Assembly: GCA_004020545.1 (NCBI GenBank) | Contig: SAQE01000050.1 | Span: 1 to 47,764 of the forward strand | Origin: Mesorhizobium sp. | Lineage (GTDB): Bacteria; Pseudomonadota; Alphaproteobacteria; Rhizobiales; Rhizobiaceae | Direction: 5' to 3' | Length of the DNA: 47,764 nucleotides | Made by a program: the position numbers and the translations under genes | Part shown: one piece after another, positions 23,041 to 32,266 of the stretch | How positions within the stretch are numbered: position 1 is the first letter of the stretch | Layout: each line of letters opens with the position of its first letter | The notes under the pieces: generated by a model | The model's database searches: none | What the model was told of the DNA's origin: nothing | The model's input: only the letters and a program-made list of their open reading frames with translations

Positions 23041-25287
23041 ATGAGCCAGCGTATCGTCAGTTTCGTCATGAGCGGCGGCGTCGGCTCGCGGCTCTGGCCG
23101 CTGTCGCGCGAGGACAACCCCAAGCAGTTCCACGATTTTTCCGGTGACGGCTCGATGCTGGCCAGGACCTTGCGCCGGCTGGCGGCGAGGCCCGGCGGAG
23201 AAACCCCGATCTTCCTGATCGCTTCCGAGCGCCATGCCGAGCGCGTTCATGCCGACCTTGCCGGCATCGATCTCGCGGGTGGCGGTCCGCTGTTCGAGCC
23301 GACCGGGCGCAACACCGCCGCCGCGGTCGCGCTGGCCAGTCTGCGCACGCTCTCCGAATATGGCGACGAGCTGGTGCTGGTGGTGCCGTCCGACCACGAG
23401 ATATCGACACCGCGGCAATTCTGGCTGAGCATCGAGGCGGGCGCGACGGCGGCCAACTCCGGGCGCCTGGTGGTGTTCGGCCTCAAGCCGGCGCAGCCCG
23501 AAACCGGCTATGGCTATATCGAGGTCGCGGCCGACAGGGGCGCGGCGTTCGACGTCTCGCGCTTCGTCGAGAAGCCCGATCTCGCCACTGCGCGGGCCTA
23601 TCTCGATGCCGGCACCTTCTACTGGAACACCGGCATCTTCCTGTTCCGCGCCGGCGCCATGCGCGATGCGTTCGCGGCCTTGGCGCCCGATATCTGGCAG
23701 GCGACCGAAGCGGCCTACAAGGCGGCGACCAGCGATCTTTCCGGCCTCTATATGCCGCTTGAGCTCTACTCCGAGATTCCCTCGATCTCGATCGACTATG
23801 CCATCATGGAGCGGGCGAAGGACATCGCCATGGTGCCGGCCGGCTTCCGCTGGAACGACCTCGGCTCCTGGCAGTCGCTACTCGATGTCGGCCCATCCGA
23901 CAAGGACGGCAACGTCATCGTCGGCGATGTCGTCGCCATCGATTGCGAGAATTCCTACATCCGCGGCGACGGCCGGCTTCTCTCGGCCATCGGCATGAAG
24001 GACGTCGCCATCGTTTCGACGGCCGACGCCACCTTCGTCGCGCCGGTCAGCCGTAGTCAGCACGTCAAGAAGATCGTCGAGCAACTGGAGAAATCCGGCC
24101 GTCTCGAGACGAGATTCACGCCGGCGCATGACCGCGTCATCGAAAGCGGCGCCTGGCGCCAGCGCGTCCACCACTGGCTGTTCGACGAGACGCTGCCGCT
24201 GTGGTCGACGTCGGGCGTCGACGAGCGGCATGGCGGCTTCCACGAGGCGCTGGGCTTCGATGCCTCACCGCTGATGAAGCCGAAGCGCATGCGCACGCAG
24301 GCGCGCCAAGTCTATGCCTTCGCCGTCGCCAAGGAGCGCGGCTGGGACGGCCCTGCCGACCGGCTGATCGCCCATGGCATCGACTTCATGGCGGGGCGAG
24401 GCCGCACCGACAGAGGCGGCTGGGTGCGCACGCTCAATATCGACGGCTCGGTCGCCGACCCGGTCGAGGACGCCTACGACCATTCCTGCGTGCTCCTGGC
24501 GCTGGCGCACGCCCATATCTCCGGCCATCCCGACGCCTTGCGGCTGGGGGAGGAGACCTTCGCCTTCCTCGACGCCCATCTCGAGGACAGTCGCATGACC
24601 GGCTTCCTCGAAACGTCTGACGGCGAGGGCGAGCGCCGCTCCAACCCGCATATGCATCTGCTCGAGGCCTTCCTCGCCTGGCACCAGGCAACCGGCGAGC
24701 GCGCCTATCTGCGCCGCGCCTCACGCATCATCGACCTTTTCCGCAGTCATTTCTTCGATGCCGAAAGCTGGACGCTGGGCGAATATTTCGACGACGGCTG
24801 GAAACCGGTGGCCGGCGAGAAGGGCGCCTGGACCGAGCCCGGCCATCATTTCGAATGGGCCTCGCTGCTTGTCGATTTCGCCGCCCGCAGCGGCCAGGCC
24901 GAGCTCACCGCCTTCGCCCGCAAGCTCTATGCCTCGGCCGTAGCCAACGGCCTCAACCGCGCCACCGGCCTTTCCTACGGCGCCGTCTCACGCCAAGGCC
25001 TGCCGGTCGACACGGTCTCCCGCAGCTGGCCGCAAGCCGAAGCCATAAAGGCGGCGATCGCGCTCGACGGCTCGGGTGGACCCGACCTCAAACCCGAGAT
25101 CGAGGCGCGTGTCGGCCGGCTGTTCCGCTGGCACATCGACCCGGCGCCGCTCGGCCTCTGGATCGACCGCATCGACGAGCGCGGCCGCTCCCTGGCGACC
25201 GACGTGCCGGCCAGCATCTTCTACCATCTGGTCTGCGCGCTGATGCAGTATCTGGACGGGACGGCGGGGGAAATCGGTGCGCGATGA
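23041..25287 (+). CDS. mannose-1-phosphate guanylyltransferase fused to AGE-family isomerase domain
   Basis: A 748-residue two-domain cytoplasmic enzyme. Residues 1-355 are a GDP-mannose pyrophosphorylase: signature SGGVGSRLWPLSREDNPKQF, VPSDHE, FVEKPD and FYWNTGIFLF, with an SIDYAIME substrate loop. Residues about 375-745 form an (alpha/alpha)6 barrel of the N-acylglucosamine 2-epimerase/mannose isomerase (AGE) type: RQVYAFAVAKERGW, GHHFEWASLLVDF with its catalytic-type His, and SRSWPQAEAIKAAI. In classic bifunctional ManC/AlgA enzymes the C-terminal half is a cupin phosphomannose isomerase; here an AGE domain takes its place. The product GDP-mannose would feed exopolysaccharide or LPS synthesis. 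The ATG at 23041 is chosen because the pyrophosphorylase fold begins directly after it. No sugar-pathway genes adjoin it. Confidence 0.88.
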   Translation: MSQRIVSFVMSGGVGSRLWPLSREDNPKQFHDFSGDGSMLARTLRRLAARPGGETPIFLIASERHAERVHADLAGIDLAGGGPLFEPTGRNTAAAVALASLRTLSEYGDELVLVVPSDHEISTPRQFWLSIEAGATAANSGRLVVFGLKPAQPETGYGYIEVAADRGAAFDVSRFVEKPDLATARAYLDAGTFYWNTGIFLFRAGAMRDAFAALAPDIWQATEAAYKAATSDLSGLYMPLELYSEIPSISIDYAIMERAKDIAMVPAGFRWNDLGSWQSLLDVGPSDKDGNVIVGDVVAIDCENSYIRGDGRLLSAIGMKDVAIVSTADATFVAPVSRSQHVKKIVEQLEKSGRLETRFTPAHDRVIESGAWRQRVHHWLFDETLPLWSTSGVDERHGGFHEALGFDASPLMKPKRMRTQARQVYAFAVAKERGWDGPADRLIAHGIDFMAGRGRTDRGGWVRTLNIDGSVADPVEDAYDHSCVLLALAHAHISGHPDALRLGEETFAFLDAHLEDSRMTGFLETSDGEGERRSNPHMHLLEAFLAWHQATGERAYLRRASRIIDLFRSHFFDAESWTLGEYFDDGWKPVAGEKGAWTEPGHHFEWASLLVDFAARSGQAELTAFARKLYASAVANGLNRATGLSYGAVSRQGLPVDTVSRSWPQAEAIKAAIALDGSGGPDLKPEIEARVGRLFRWHIDPAPLGLWIDRIDERGRSLATDVPASIFYHLVCALMQYLDGTAGEIGAR

Positions 25288-25336
25288 ATTTGTCAGAGCG
25301 GCGAGAATGAGGGCCCCAGGACGCCAACTCCAAGGA

Positions 25337-25540
25337 TTACAATACTTCGCCGTATTGCCGGGCAATGTCGCAATGCCAGCGCTTGACCTGCCAAGCGGGA
25401 TGCTGTTGCTGCCAGCGCGCGATTTCCGCCTGGCCAGCGACTATGCAAGTCATCAGCGACACATCATTGGCATCGTAGGTTAGCCTGCTTTCCCTGCACT
25501 CACCGGTCGCCAGACAGGCGGCGATAACGAGTTCGATCAT
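25337..25540 (-). CDS. small hypothetical protein, coupled to the 46-codon ORF upstream
   Basis: A 67-residue protein with a short hydrophobic start (MIELVIAACLATGECRES) and four Cys residues; the rest is soluble (TCIVAGQAEIARWQQQHPAW). It resembles small conserved rhizobial proteins of unknown function. The Cys residues and hydrophobic start suggest a possible exported form, but no clear signal peptidase site is visible. Its ATG overlaps the stop of a 46-codon ORF (ATGA), so translation is probably coupled. It lies between the GDP-mannose gene and the divergent winged-helix/TPR regulator. Confidence 0.7.
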   Translation of the reverse strand: MIELVIAACLATGECRESRLTYDANDVSLMTCIVAGQAEIARWQQQHPAWQVKRWHCDIARQYGEVL

Positions 25541-25677
25541 TGCCCTTCTCCATTCTTCAGCTTGCGCTGACCAAATTGGCGGGTGAGGAGCGTGAATCCG
25601 ATCGTGCCATCCGTAACGAGAACGGCATGAAAGGCAGACGAAATCAGATGAAATCTCGCCGATCGCCGGCAGAACAT
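25537..25677 (-). CDS. 46-codon ORF, paralogue of the ORF at 27885-28061
   Basis: A short frame that reads MFCRRSARFHLISSAFHAVL and VTDGTIGFTLLTRQFGQRK before a TGA overlapping the next start. It aligns with the 58-codon ORF at 27885: MF-x-R at the start, RF-x-x-ISS, LVT-x-G-x-IGFT in the core. Codon differences in the LVT...IGFT part are mostly synonymous, which argues for translation. Alternatively the shared DNA could be a regulatory box in the divergent region with the winged-helix/TPR gene. I do not recognise the family. Confidence 0.45.
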   Translation of the reverse strand: MFCRRSARFHLISSAFHAVLVTDGTIGFTLLTRQFGQRKLKNGEGQ

Positions 25678-25746
25678 CGGGCGAATTCTGGAATCGCGGC
25701 GCGTTTGGCTATAAACTAAAATACTAATATGTGGGGAGCGTTTCCA

Positions 25747-27441
25747 ATGGACAGCCCCGCGCTGACGCCGCTTCGCCTGAACGGTCGCATGGTCGATCTT
25801 CAGCGCGGGTCGGTAACGGATGCGGCCGGGAGGGTCGTGACGCTGCGGCCGCAGGCGGCGCAGGTCCTGAAGCTGCTTGCTGCGCAGCCAGGCAAGCTCG
25901 TTACCAAGGACGAGCTATCGCAGGTTGTGTGGGGCTCGATCGCGGTCACGGACGACAGCCTGGTGCAGTGTATCACCGAGATACGCAAGGCGCTCGGCGA
26001 CGAGCAGCATACGATCGTCAAGACGGTGCTCAAGCGCGGCTACCTGCTCGAGGCGACGCCAGCCGAACGGGCGCGCGTAGTGCCATGGCGACGCTGGGCC
26101 GGGCTTGCCGCCGTCGTGGTTGGGCTGGCGGCGCTGGCAAGCGTCTATTTTTGGTTCTGGCCGATGGCGAAATCCGGCGCGGAGTCGCCAGCGATTGCCG
26201 TGCTGCCGTTCGAGAACATCAGTGGCGACGAGAAATGGGCGCGATTCGCCAATGGCCTGACCGACGACATCATCACAGATCTGGCGCGCTTCCGGGATAT
26301 TCCGGTGATCGCGCGGACTTCTGCTGAGGTCTATCGTGGCGAAGCGCATGACGTGCGCGAGATCGGCAGGGCGCTGAATGTCAAATACGTGCTGGAAGGC
26401 AGCCTGCAGGTCGATGGCTATCGCATGCGCGTGACAACGCAGCTGATCAATACGGAGACGGGTACGCATGTCTGGTCGGAACGCTATGACCGGCCCGCGA
26501 CCGAATTGCTCGAAGTACAGGACGAGATCACGGAGAAGATCGCTGCGACGCTCACCGGCTGGCAGGGACAGGTGACGGAAGCTGAACGGGCGATAAGCCG
26601 GCGCAAGAACAGGGCAGATCTCAACGCCTATGACTACTGGCTGCTTGGCATCGAAGCGAAACACAGGATGACGCCGGAGAGCGTGAAGGAGGCACGCGCC
26701 TATTTCGAGAAGGGATTGAAGCTCGCTCCCGATTTCATGCCGCTGGTGCGCGACATGGCTGTCACTTACGCCGTCGAACCGGATCTCGGGTCGGTTGTCG
26801 ACTACCCGGCATTGGTCGATGCCCAGCAGAAATACGCGGAAAGGGCTCTGGCTCTTGACCCGAATGACGCCATTGCAAACAACATGATGGCCGTGGCCTG
26901 CAGCAATCGAGGCGATGAGGAACAGGCGGCGCGGTTTCAGGAGCGGGCGCTGCAACTTGCTCCCAACAACGCCGACGTGCTGATGCAACTGGCATGGATC
27001 TGGGGCGGCTGGCGGACGGAACGTGCCATAGAGCAGATAGAGCGGACGCTGAAGCTCAATCCACGGTATCCTTCTTGGTGGAACTTCCCTATCGCGCAGG
27101 CCTATTTCGCGGCGCGACGGTTCGACAAGGCTTATGCTGCTGCCAAACAGATTGGCGAGTCGCCCAACCAGGCCGCCTATCTCGCCATGAGCGCCGCGCA
27201 GCTCGGAAAGAGGCAGGAAGCGGCCGAAGCCGCCGCCAAGGTGCTGCGGATGAATCCGGACTGGACGGCGGAAAGCATGTTCCCCTATCAGAATTTCGAG
27301 GACGAGGCGCTGCTTCCTGAAAGCGCCGCAAAAGCTGGTTTGCCGGTCTGCATGACGCCGGCGCAGGCCAGGTCGTATTCCGGGATATACCGCCTTAAGC
27401 AATGCGAGGACGAGCGGGCGCGAGCCACGGCATCGAACTGA
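25747..27441 (+). CDS. membrane-bound winged-helix regulator with TolB-like and TPR domains
   Basis: A 564-residue protein. Residues about 10-100 are a CadC-like winged helix (LVTKDELSQVVWGSIAVTDD, then IRKALGDEQHTIVKTVLKRG). One membrane helix follows (AGLAAVVVGLAALASVYFWF). The outer part starts with a TolB-like strand pattern (AIAVLPFENISGDEKWARFA, NGLTDDIITDLARF) and ends in tetratricopeptide repeats (about 330-520; e.g. ALALDPNDAIANNMMAVACS). The layout is that of one-component regulators annotated as adenylate-cyclase-like in rhizobia, though no cyclase domain is present. ATG 25747 has GGGGAG about 8 nt upstream; an ATG at 25729 is also in frame. It is divergent from the small gene pair at 25337-25677. 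Confidence 0.85.
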   Translation: MDSPALTPLRLNGRMVDLQRGSVTDAAGRVVTLRPQAAQVLKLLAAQPGKLVTKDELSQVVWGSIAVTDDSLVQCITEIRKALGDEQHTIVKTVLKRGYLLEATPAERARVVPWRRWAGLAAVVVGLAALASVYFWFWPMAKSGAESPAIAVLPFENISGDEKWARFANGLTDDIITDLARFRDIPVIARTSAEVYRGEAHDVREIGRALNVKYVLEGSLQVDGYRMRVTTQLINTETGTHVWSERYDRPATELLEVQDEITEKIAATLTGWQGQVTEAERAISRRKNRADLNAYDYWLLGIEAKHRMTPESVKEARAYFEKGLKLAPDFMPLVRDMAVTYAVEPDLGSVVDYPALVDAQQKYAERALALDPNDAIANNMMAVACSNRGDEEQAARFQERALQLAPNNADVLMQLAWIWGGWRTERAIEQIERTLKLNPRYPSWWNFPIAQAYFAARRFDKAYAAAKQIGESPNQAAYLAMSAAQLGKRQEAAEAAAKVLRMNPDWTAESMFPYQNFEDEALLPESAAKAGLPVCMTPAQARSYSGIYRLKQCEDERARATASN

Positions 27442-27496
27442 GCCATGGGTAACACCTGCTTCCCGGCCCCCGTTTGGACGGCCAGGCTGTCGATCT

Positions 27497-27871
27497 TCAC
27501 TTTTCCAGCGCTCCGGGGGCCGATACCTCGCCCACAAGATCGACCGTCGCGGCGGGATCGCTGACGACAAGCGCATCGCCATTGCGCAGGATCTCGAAAT
27601 CGATGGACGGCTGGCCGACCGACCGAGGCACCGAGATGAGCAGGCGCTGCCCGGGTACCAGCGTGGAGATCACCCGGATCGGCAGCGCGTCGGCGCCGGA
27701 AGCCAAGGTCGCAACGACCCGGTATCCGTCCGGCTCGACCATGTAGTAGACCACTCCGTCGACGGCGGCGAGATGAACGTTGTGCCCGCTGCCCGGCTCT
27801 AGCTCAGCCGCAACGGAGGCGCCGGTCAAGGCAAAGCCGGTCAACAGGCATGCCGTAAAGAGCCTTGTCAT
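27497..27871 (-). CDS. small exported hypothetical protein
   Basis: A 124-residue protein with a typical signal peptide (MTRLFTACLLTGFALTGASV ending near AAELEPG). The mature part is beta-rich (VHLAAVDGVVYYMVEPDGYR, VISTLVPGQRLLISVPRS, FEILRNGDALVVSDPAATVD), suggestive of a small periplasmic beta-sandwich. I do not recognise a domain. The ATG at 27871 is preceded by GAGGAGG, so I prefer it to an upstream in-frame start at 27895. The gene follows a 58-codon ORF by 13 nt and converges on the winged-helix/TPR gene. Confidence 0.7.
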   Translation of the reverse strand: MTRLFTACLLTGFALTGASVAAELEPGSGHNVHLAAVDGVVYYMVEPDGYRVVATLASGADALPIRVISTLVPGQRLLISVPRSVGQPSIDFEILRNGDALVVSDPAATVDLVGEVSAPGALEK

Positions 27872-27884
27872 CTTCGTTCCCTCC

Positions 27885-28061
27885 TCAATCCGCAAGCGGC
27901 TTTGGGTGATCTGCTGTCTCGCCGTAGCGTTCCGATCGCTTCTCGACTTCGCTCACGGTGAACCCAATGACGCCGTTTGTAACGAGAGCTCCGCGATAGG
28001 TAGACGAAATCGGACGAAACCTTCCCGATGCCCTGCGGAAATAAGCAGGGCGCCCGAACAT
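27885..28061 (-). CDS. 58-codon ORF, paralogue of the ORF at 25537-25677
   Basis: The frame reads MFGRPAYFRRASGRFRPISS, then TYRGALVTNGVIGFTVSEVE and a charged tail to TGA just before the ribosome binding site of the exported protein gene. The core matches the 46-codon ORF 2.4 kb to the left. Both precede a small minus-strand gene, so a pair of short ORF plus small gene appears to be duplicated around the winged-helix/TPR regulator. In-frame codons continue upstream to 28133, but homology begins at the ATG at 28061. Confidence 0.45.
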   Translation of the reverse strand: MFGRPAYFRRASGRFRPISSTYRGALVTNGVIGFTVSEVEKRSERYGETADHPKPLAD

Positions 28062-28098
28062 CTTGTCTGACAAGTGTGCTTGCGAAATCGTCCGGCGC

Positions 28099-29562
28099 TC
28101 AATACGGGCTCGCCACGTCCCCCGTCTCGACATACACCGCCTTGAGCTGCGAATAGTGCGCCAGCGCCGCCAGCGAGTTCTCGCGCCCGATGCCGGACTG
28201 CTTGACGCCGCCGAAGGGCATTTCCACCGGCGTCAGATTGTAGGCGTTGATCCAGCAGGTGCCGGCCTGCAGCTCAGCGATGACACGATGCGCGCGTGGC
28301 AGATCACGCGTGAATACGCCCGCCGCCAGGCCGAATTCTGTGTCGTTGGCGCGCTCGATCACCTCGTCCTCGCTGTCGAACTTGAGCACGCTCATCACCG
28401 GCCCGAAGATTTCCTCGCGCGCGATGCGCATGCCGTCGGTGACGCCGGTGAAAATCGTCGGCTCGATGAAGAAGCCGCCCTGAAAACCCTGCAGCGACGG
28501 CACGTTGCCGCCGCAGGCGAGCGTCGCGCCGTCCTGCTTGCCGGCCGCGATATAAGAGACGACCTTGTCCTGCTGCGCCTTATTGACCATCGGCCCCATC
28601 TGCGTTTCCGGATCGAGCGGATCGCCGATGCGGATTTTCTTGGTGCGCTCGATCAGCCGCTCGACGAAGCGATTATGGATGCCGCTCTGCACGAAGACGC
28701 GCGTGCCGTTGGAGCAGATCTGACCGGTGGAGTAAAAGTTGCCGAGCATGGCGCCGCCAATGGCGTTCTCGAGATCGGCATCGTCGAAGACGATCAGCGG
28801 CGACTTGCCGCCGAGCTCCATCGTGGCGTGCTTCATCTTCGAGCCGGCGAGCGACAGCACCTTGCGGCCGGTCGGCACCGAGCCGGTCACCGAGACCTTG
28901 GCCACCACATCGTGGCCGACGAGGCCGGCGCCGACATCGCCATAGCCCTGGACGACGTTGAACAGCCCGTCGGGCAGGCCCGCCTCTGAATAGATCTCGG
29001 CCAGCGCCAGTGCCGACAGCGGCGTGTTCTCCGACGGCTTGAACACCATGGCGTTGCCCATGGCCAAAGCCGGCGCCGATTTCCAGCCAGCGATCTGGAT
29101 CGGATAGTTCCAGGCGCCGATGCCGACGCACACACCGAGCGGCTCGCGCCGCGTATAGGCGAACGGCCCGCCGAGATCGATCATCTCGCCGTTGAAGGTG
29201 GCAACCGCGCCGGCGAAATATTCGAGGCAATCGGCGGCCGAAGGCGCATCGGCCACCAGCGTCTCCTGGATCGCCTTGCCGGTGTCGAGCGTCTCGATCC
29301 GCGCCAGATCGGCATTGCGCGCGCGCAGAATGTCGGCGGCGCGGCGCAGGATGCGCCCGCGCTCGACCGGCTTCAGCCGCGCCCAGGCCGGCTGCGCGGC
29401 GCGCGCGGCCTCGATCGCCAGCTCCAGCACGTTGGGCGTCGCCGAATGCAGCGTCGCGATGGTCTCGCCCGTCGCCGGATAGATCACCGGCAGGCGCGCG
29501 CCGCCTTCGTCCTCGATGTAGCGGCCGTTGACATAATGCGATGCCGTTGGCTGGGCGCGCAT
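28099..29562 (-). CDS. betB: betaine aldehyde dehydrogenase
   Basis: A 487-residue NAD-dependent aldehyde dehydrogenase that oxidises betaine aldehyde to glycine betaine. Catalytic Glu in [15 protein letters not shown], catalytic Cys in [12 protein letters not shown], cofactor Asn in [20 protein letters not shown], and C-terminal [17 protein letters not shown]. The start [20 protein letters not shown] at 29562 fits the family; an upstream in-frame ATG at 29613 would run nearly into betA. It is the last gene of the bet operon, 54 nt after betA. It works in the cytoplasm with BetA to build the osmoprotectant from choline. Confidence 0.95.
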   Translation of the reverse strand: MRAQPTASHYVNGRYIEDEGGARLPVIYPATGETIATLHSATPNVLELAIEAARAAQPAWARLKPVERGRILRRAADILRARNADLARIETLDTGKAIQETLVADAPSAADCLEYFAGAVATFNGEMIDLGGPFAYTRREPLGVCVGIGAWNYPIQIAGWKSAPALAMGNAMVFKPSENTPLSALALAEIYSEAGLPDGLFNVVQGYGDVGAGLVGHDVVAKVSVTGSVPTGRKVLSLAGSKMKHATMELGGKSPLIVFDDADLENAIGGAMLGNFYSTGQICSNGTRVFVQSGIHNRFVERLIERTKKIRIGDPLDPETQMGPMVNKAQQDKVVSYIAAGKQDGATLACGGNVPSLQGFQGGFFIEPTIFTGVTDGMRIAREEIFGPVMSVLKFDSEDEVIERANDTEFGLAAGVFTRDLPRAHRVIAELQAGTCWINAYNLTPVEMPFGGVKQSGIGRENSLAALAHYSQLKAVYVETGDVASPY

Positions 29563-29616
29563 GGGCGGTTCTCCAGTTCTCTTTCGAGGGGCGAAGCGAT
29601 CCGCTCGGATCATGCT

Positions 29617-31269
29617 CTATCTGTCGGCCACCTGCCAGCGCGGATTGATCCAGGGCTCCTGGTTGGACGGTGCAAGCGGCGTGCGGCCGAGGATGTGGTC
29701 GGACGCCTTCTCGCCGGTCATGATCGAGGGTGCGTTGAGATTGCCGTTGGTCACGCGCGGGAAGATCGAGGAGTCGGCGACACGCAGGCCTTCGACGCCA
29801 ATGACCCGGCATTCCGGATCGACGACGCTCGTCAGATCGTCGGCGCGACCCATCCTGCAGGTGCCGCAGGGGTGGTAGGCGCTCTCGGCGTGGTCGCGGA
29901 TGAAGGCGTCGAGCTCGTCGTCGGACTGCACATGGCTGCCCGGCGAGATCTCCTTGCCACGGAACCCATCGAACGCCTTCTGGCCAAAAATCTCGCGCGT
30001 CAGCCGGATGCAGTGGCGGAACTCGCTCCAGTCGTCCGGATGCGACATGTAGTTGAAGCGGATAACCGGCTTGGCAAGGGCGTCGGGGGAGCGCAGCGTC
30101 ACCGAGCCGCGCGACTTGGAACGCATCGGCCCGACATGCGCCTGGAAGCCATGCGACTTCGCCGCCGCCTTGCCGTCATAGCGCACCGCAGCCGGGATGA
30201 AGTGATACTGGATATCGGGATAGTCGACGCCGGACTGCGAGCGCACGAAGGCCGCCGCCTCGAAATGGTTGGTGGCGCCAAGGCCAGACTTGAAGAACAG
30301 CCACTGCGCGCCGATCATCGCCTTGGAGAACGGATTGAGCACCGAATTCAGCGTGATCGGCCTGGTCGCTTCCTGCTGGATGTAGAGTTCCAGATGGTCC
30401 TGCAGATTGGCGCCGACGCCCGGCCGGTCGGCGATGACCTTTATGCCGTTTTCCTGCAGATGCGCGCCGGGACCGATGCCCGACAGCATCAGGATCTTCG
30501 GCGAATTGATCGACGATGCCGCGACGATCACTTCGCGTCGCGCCTTAACGACCTGAATCCTTTTGTTAGCTTCGATCTCGACGCCGATGGCGCGTTGATT
30601 CTCGATCACCACACGTCGGGCGAAGCCCTTGACCAGCCTCACATTCTTTCGCTTGAGAGCCGGCTTCAGATAAGCGTTGGCCGCCGACCAGCGGCGGCCA
30701 CCCCAAATGGTTTGCTCCATCGGGCCGAAACCTTCCTGCTTCGATCCGTTGTAGTCGTTGGTGAGTTCGAAACCGGCCTGGCGGCCTGCCTCCATGAAGG
30801 CGCCGTAGAGCGGGTTCTTGCGCGTGCCGCGCTGCACATGCAGCGGGCCGCCGTGGCCTCGCCAGCCGTCCTCGCCGCCGTCGGAATCCTCCATGCGCTT
30901 GAAATAGGGAAGCACATCAGTGAAGCCCCAGCCGGTCGCGCCCTGTTCGGCCCAGTGATCGAAGTCGCGTGCATGGCCGCGCACATAGACCATGCCGTTG
31001 ATCGAGGACGAGCCGCCGATCACCTTGCCGCGCGGCGTGGCAAGCACGCGGCCGCCGAGATGCGGCTCAGGCTCGCTGGCGAAGCCCCAGTCATAGAGGC
31101 TCATATTGAGCGGGATCGACAGCGCCGACGGCATCTGGATCAGCGGTCCGATATCGGTGCCGCCGAACTCGATGACGATCACCGAGTGCTTGCCGTCCTC
31201 CGACAGCCGATAGGCAATGGCCGAACCGGCGGAGCCGGAGCCGATGATGACGAAATCCGCTTCAAGCAT
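29617..31269 (-). CDS. betA: choline dehydrogenase (GMC oxidoreductase)
   Basis: A 550-residue flavoprotein that oxidises choline to betaine aldehyde. The FAD-binding beta-alpha-beta motif is at the start ([20 protein letters not shown]), GMC signatures follow ([37 protein letters not shown]), and the active-site region [10 protein letters not shown] and [15 protein letters not shown] closes the protein. Length is typical. It is probably attached to the inner side of the membrane, as in other BetA. Its ATG overlaps the end of the dehydratase gene by 8 nt, which indicates translational coupling inside the bet operon. Confidence 0.95.
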   Translation of the reverse strand: MLEADFVIIGSGSAGSAIAYRLSEDGKHSVIVIEFGGTDIGPLIQMPSALSIPLNMSLYDWGFASEPEPHLGGRVLATPRGKVIGGSSSINGMVYVRGHARDFDHWAEQGATGWGFTDVLPYFKRMEDSDGGEDGWRGHGGPLHVQRGTRKNPLYGAFMEAGRQAGFELTNDYNGSKQEGFGPMEQTIWGGRRWSAANAYLKPALKRKNVRLVKGFARRVVIENQRAIGVEIEANKRIQVVKARREVIVAASSINSPKILMLSGIGPGAHLQENGIKVIADRPGVGANLQDHLELYIQQEATRPITLNSVLNPFSKAMIGAQWLFFKSGLGATNHFEAAAFVRSQSGVDYPDIQYHFIPAAVRYDGKAAAKSHGFQAHVGPMRSKSRGSVTLRSPDALAKPVIRFNYMSHPDDWSEFRHCIRLTREIFGQKAFDGFRGKEISPGSHVQSDDELDAFIRDHAESAYHPCGTCRMGRADDLTSVVDPECRVIGVEGLRVADSSIFPRVTNGNLNAPSIMTGEKASDHILGRTPLAPSNQEPWINPRWQVADR

Positions 31270-32266
31270 TGTTCATATGAGCCATGAAATCGGCGAGCGA
31301 GACATTGCCGCCGGTTGCAACCACAAGGACGGTTTTGTCCTTCACATCCACCTTGCCGCCCAGCAGCGCGGCGAGCGATGCCGCGCCCGACGGCTCCAGC
31401 ACCAGCTTCATCCGCTCGAAGGCGATCCTCATCGCGCGCCGCACCGCGGGGTCGTCCACGGTCACGCCGCGAACGCCGGCCGTGCTCACCGCCGCGAACG
31501 GCGCCTCGCCGGGTTTGCGCGCCATCAGCCCGTCGCAGATCGATTTCGGCCCGATCGGCATCGTCTCGATCGCGCCATGCGCCAGCGACGAGCCCATGCC
31601 GTCGAAACCTTCCGGCTCGACGGCGATGATCTCGGTCCTCGGCGACAGATAATGGAAGGCGAGCGAGACGCCGCCGATCAGCCCGCCGCCGCCGACCGAG
31701 CAGAAAACCAGGTCGGCGCGAGCCTTCTTGGCCGCCAGTTGGTCGAGCGCTTCCAGCCCGGCGCCGGCCTGGCCGGCGACGATTTCGGGATCGTCGAAGG
31801 GATGGAGCAAGGTGAGCCCCTCGGTCTCGGCGATCTCGCGCGCCTTGGCGGCCGCGACTTCCTCGCGGGCGCGATCGCCATGGTCGGTGAGCACCACGCG
31901 CGCGCCATAACCGGCGGTCGCGTCACGCTTGGCGGCCGGCGCATCGATCGGCATGACGATGGTGACAGGAATGCCGAGCGCCTGGCCGGCGGCAGCCAGC
32001 CCTTGCGCGAAATTGCCTGAGGAATAGGCGACGACGCCCTTCTTCGCTTCGTCGGGCGAGAGCCGCGTCAGCCGCCAATAGGCCCCGCGCACCTTGAAGG
32101 AGCCTGCCCATTGCAGCGATTCCGGCTTGACGAAGACGCGCGCTGCGCCCGTCTCCCTGGCAAGGGCAGCCGACTCCAGCAGCGGCGTCACCTGCGTTGC
32201 CGCGGACGTCACGGCATAGGCCCGTTTCAGGTGGTCCAGGGTGGGAACGAGAATGTCAGCCATCAT
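31262..32266 (-). CDS. PLP-dependent threonine/serine dehydratase family protein inside the bet operon
   Basis: A 334-residue fold-type II PLP enzyme. The Schiff-base Lys is in [17 protein letters not shown], the substrate Ser/Asn loop reads YSSGNFAQG, and the phosphate-binding loop is [10 protein letters not shown]. It lacks a C-terminal ACT domain, so it is the short, non-allosteric type (catabolic dehydratase or racemase). Start: the ATG at 32266 overlaps the betC stop (ATGATG; a second ATG at 32263 is equally possible). The overlap at both ends with betC and betA shows it belongs to the operon. One reading is that serine or threonine made during betaine breakdown is removed by it; that is inference. 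Confidence 0.85.
   Translation of the reverse strand: MMADILVPTLDHLKRAYAVTSAATQVTPLLESAALARETGAARVFVKPESLQWAGSFKVRGAYWRLTRLSPDEAKKGVVAYSSGNFAQGLAAAGQALGIPVTIVMPIDAPAAKRDATAGYGARVVLTDHGDRAREEVAAAKAREIAETEGLTLLHPFDDPEIVAGQAGAGLEALDQLAAKKARADLVFCSVGGGGLIGGVSLAFHYLSPRTEIIAVEPEGFDGMGSSLAHGAIETMPIGPKSICDGLMARKPGEAPFAAVSTAGVRGVTVDDPAVRRAMRIAFERMKLVLEPSGAASLAALLGGKVDVKDKTVLVVATGGNVSLADFMAHMNNA

Noticed and set aside
25915-27582. 555-codon minus-strand open frame
   Set aside because: It lies antisense to the winged-helix/TPR regulator gene, whose domains are clear. Its translation has no family pattern and is a result of GC-rich codon structure.
29446-31287. 613-codon plus-strand open frame
   Set aside because: It is antisense to betA and betB. 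The bet proteins are certain, and the antisense translation has no domain.
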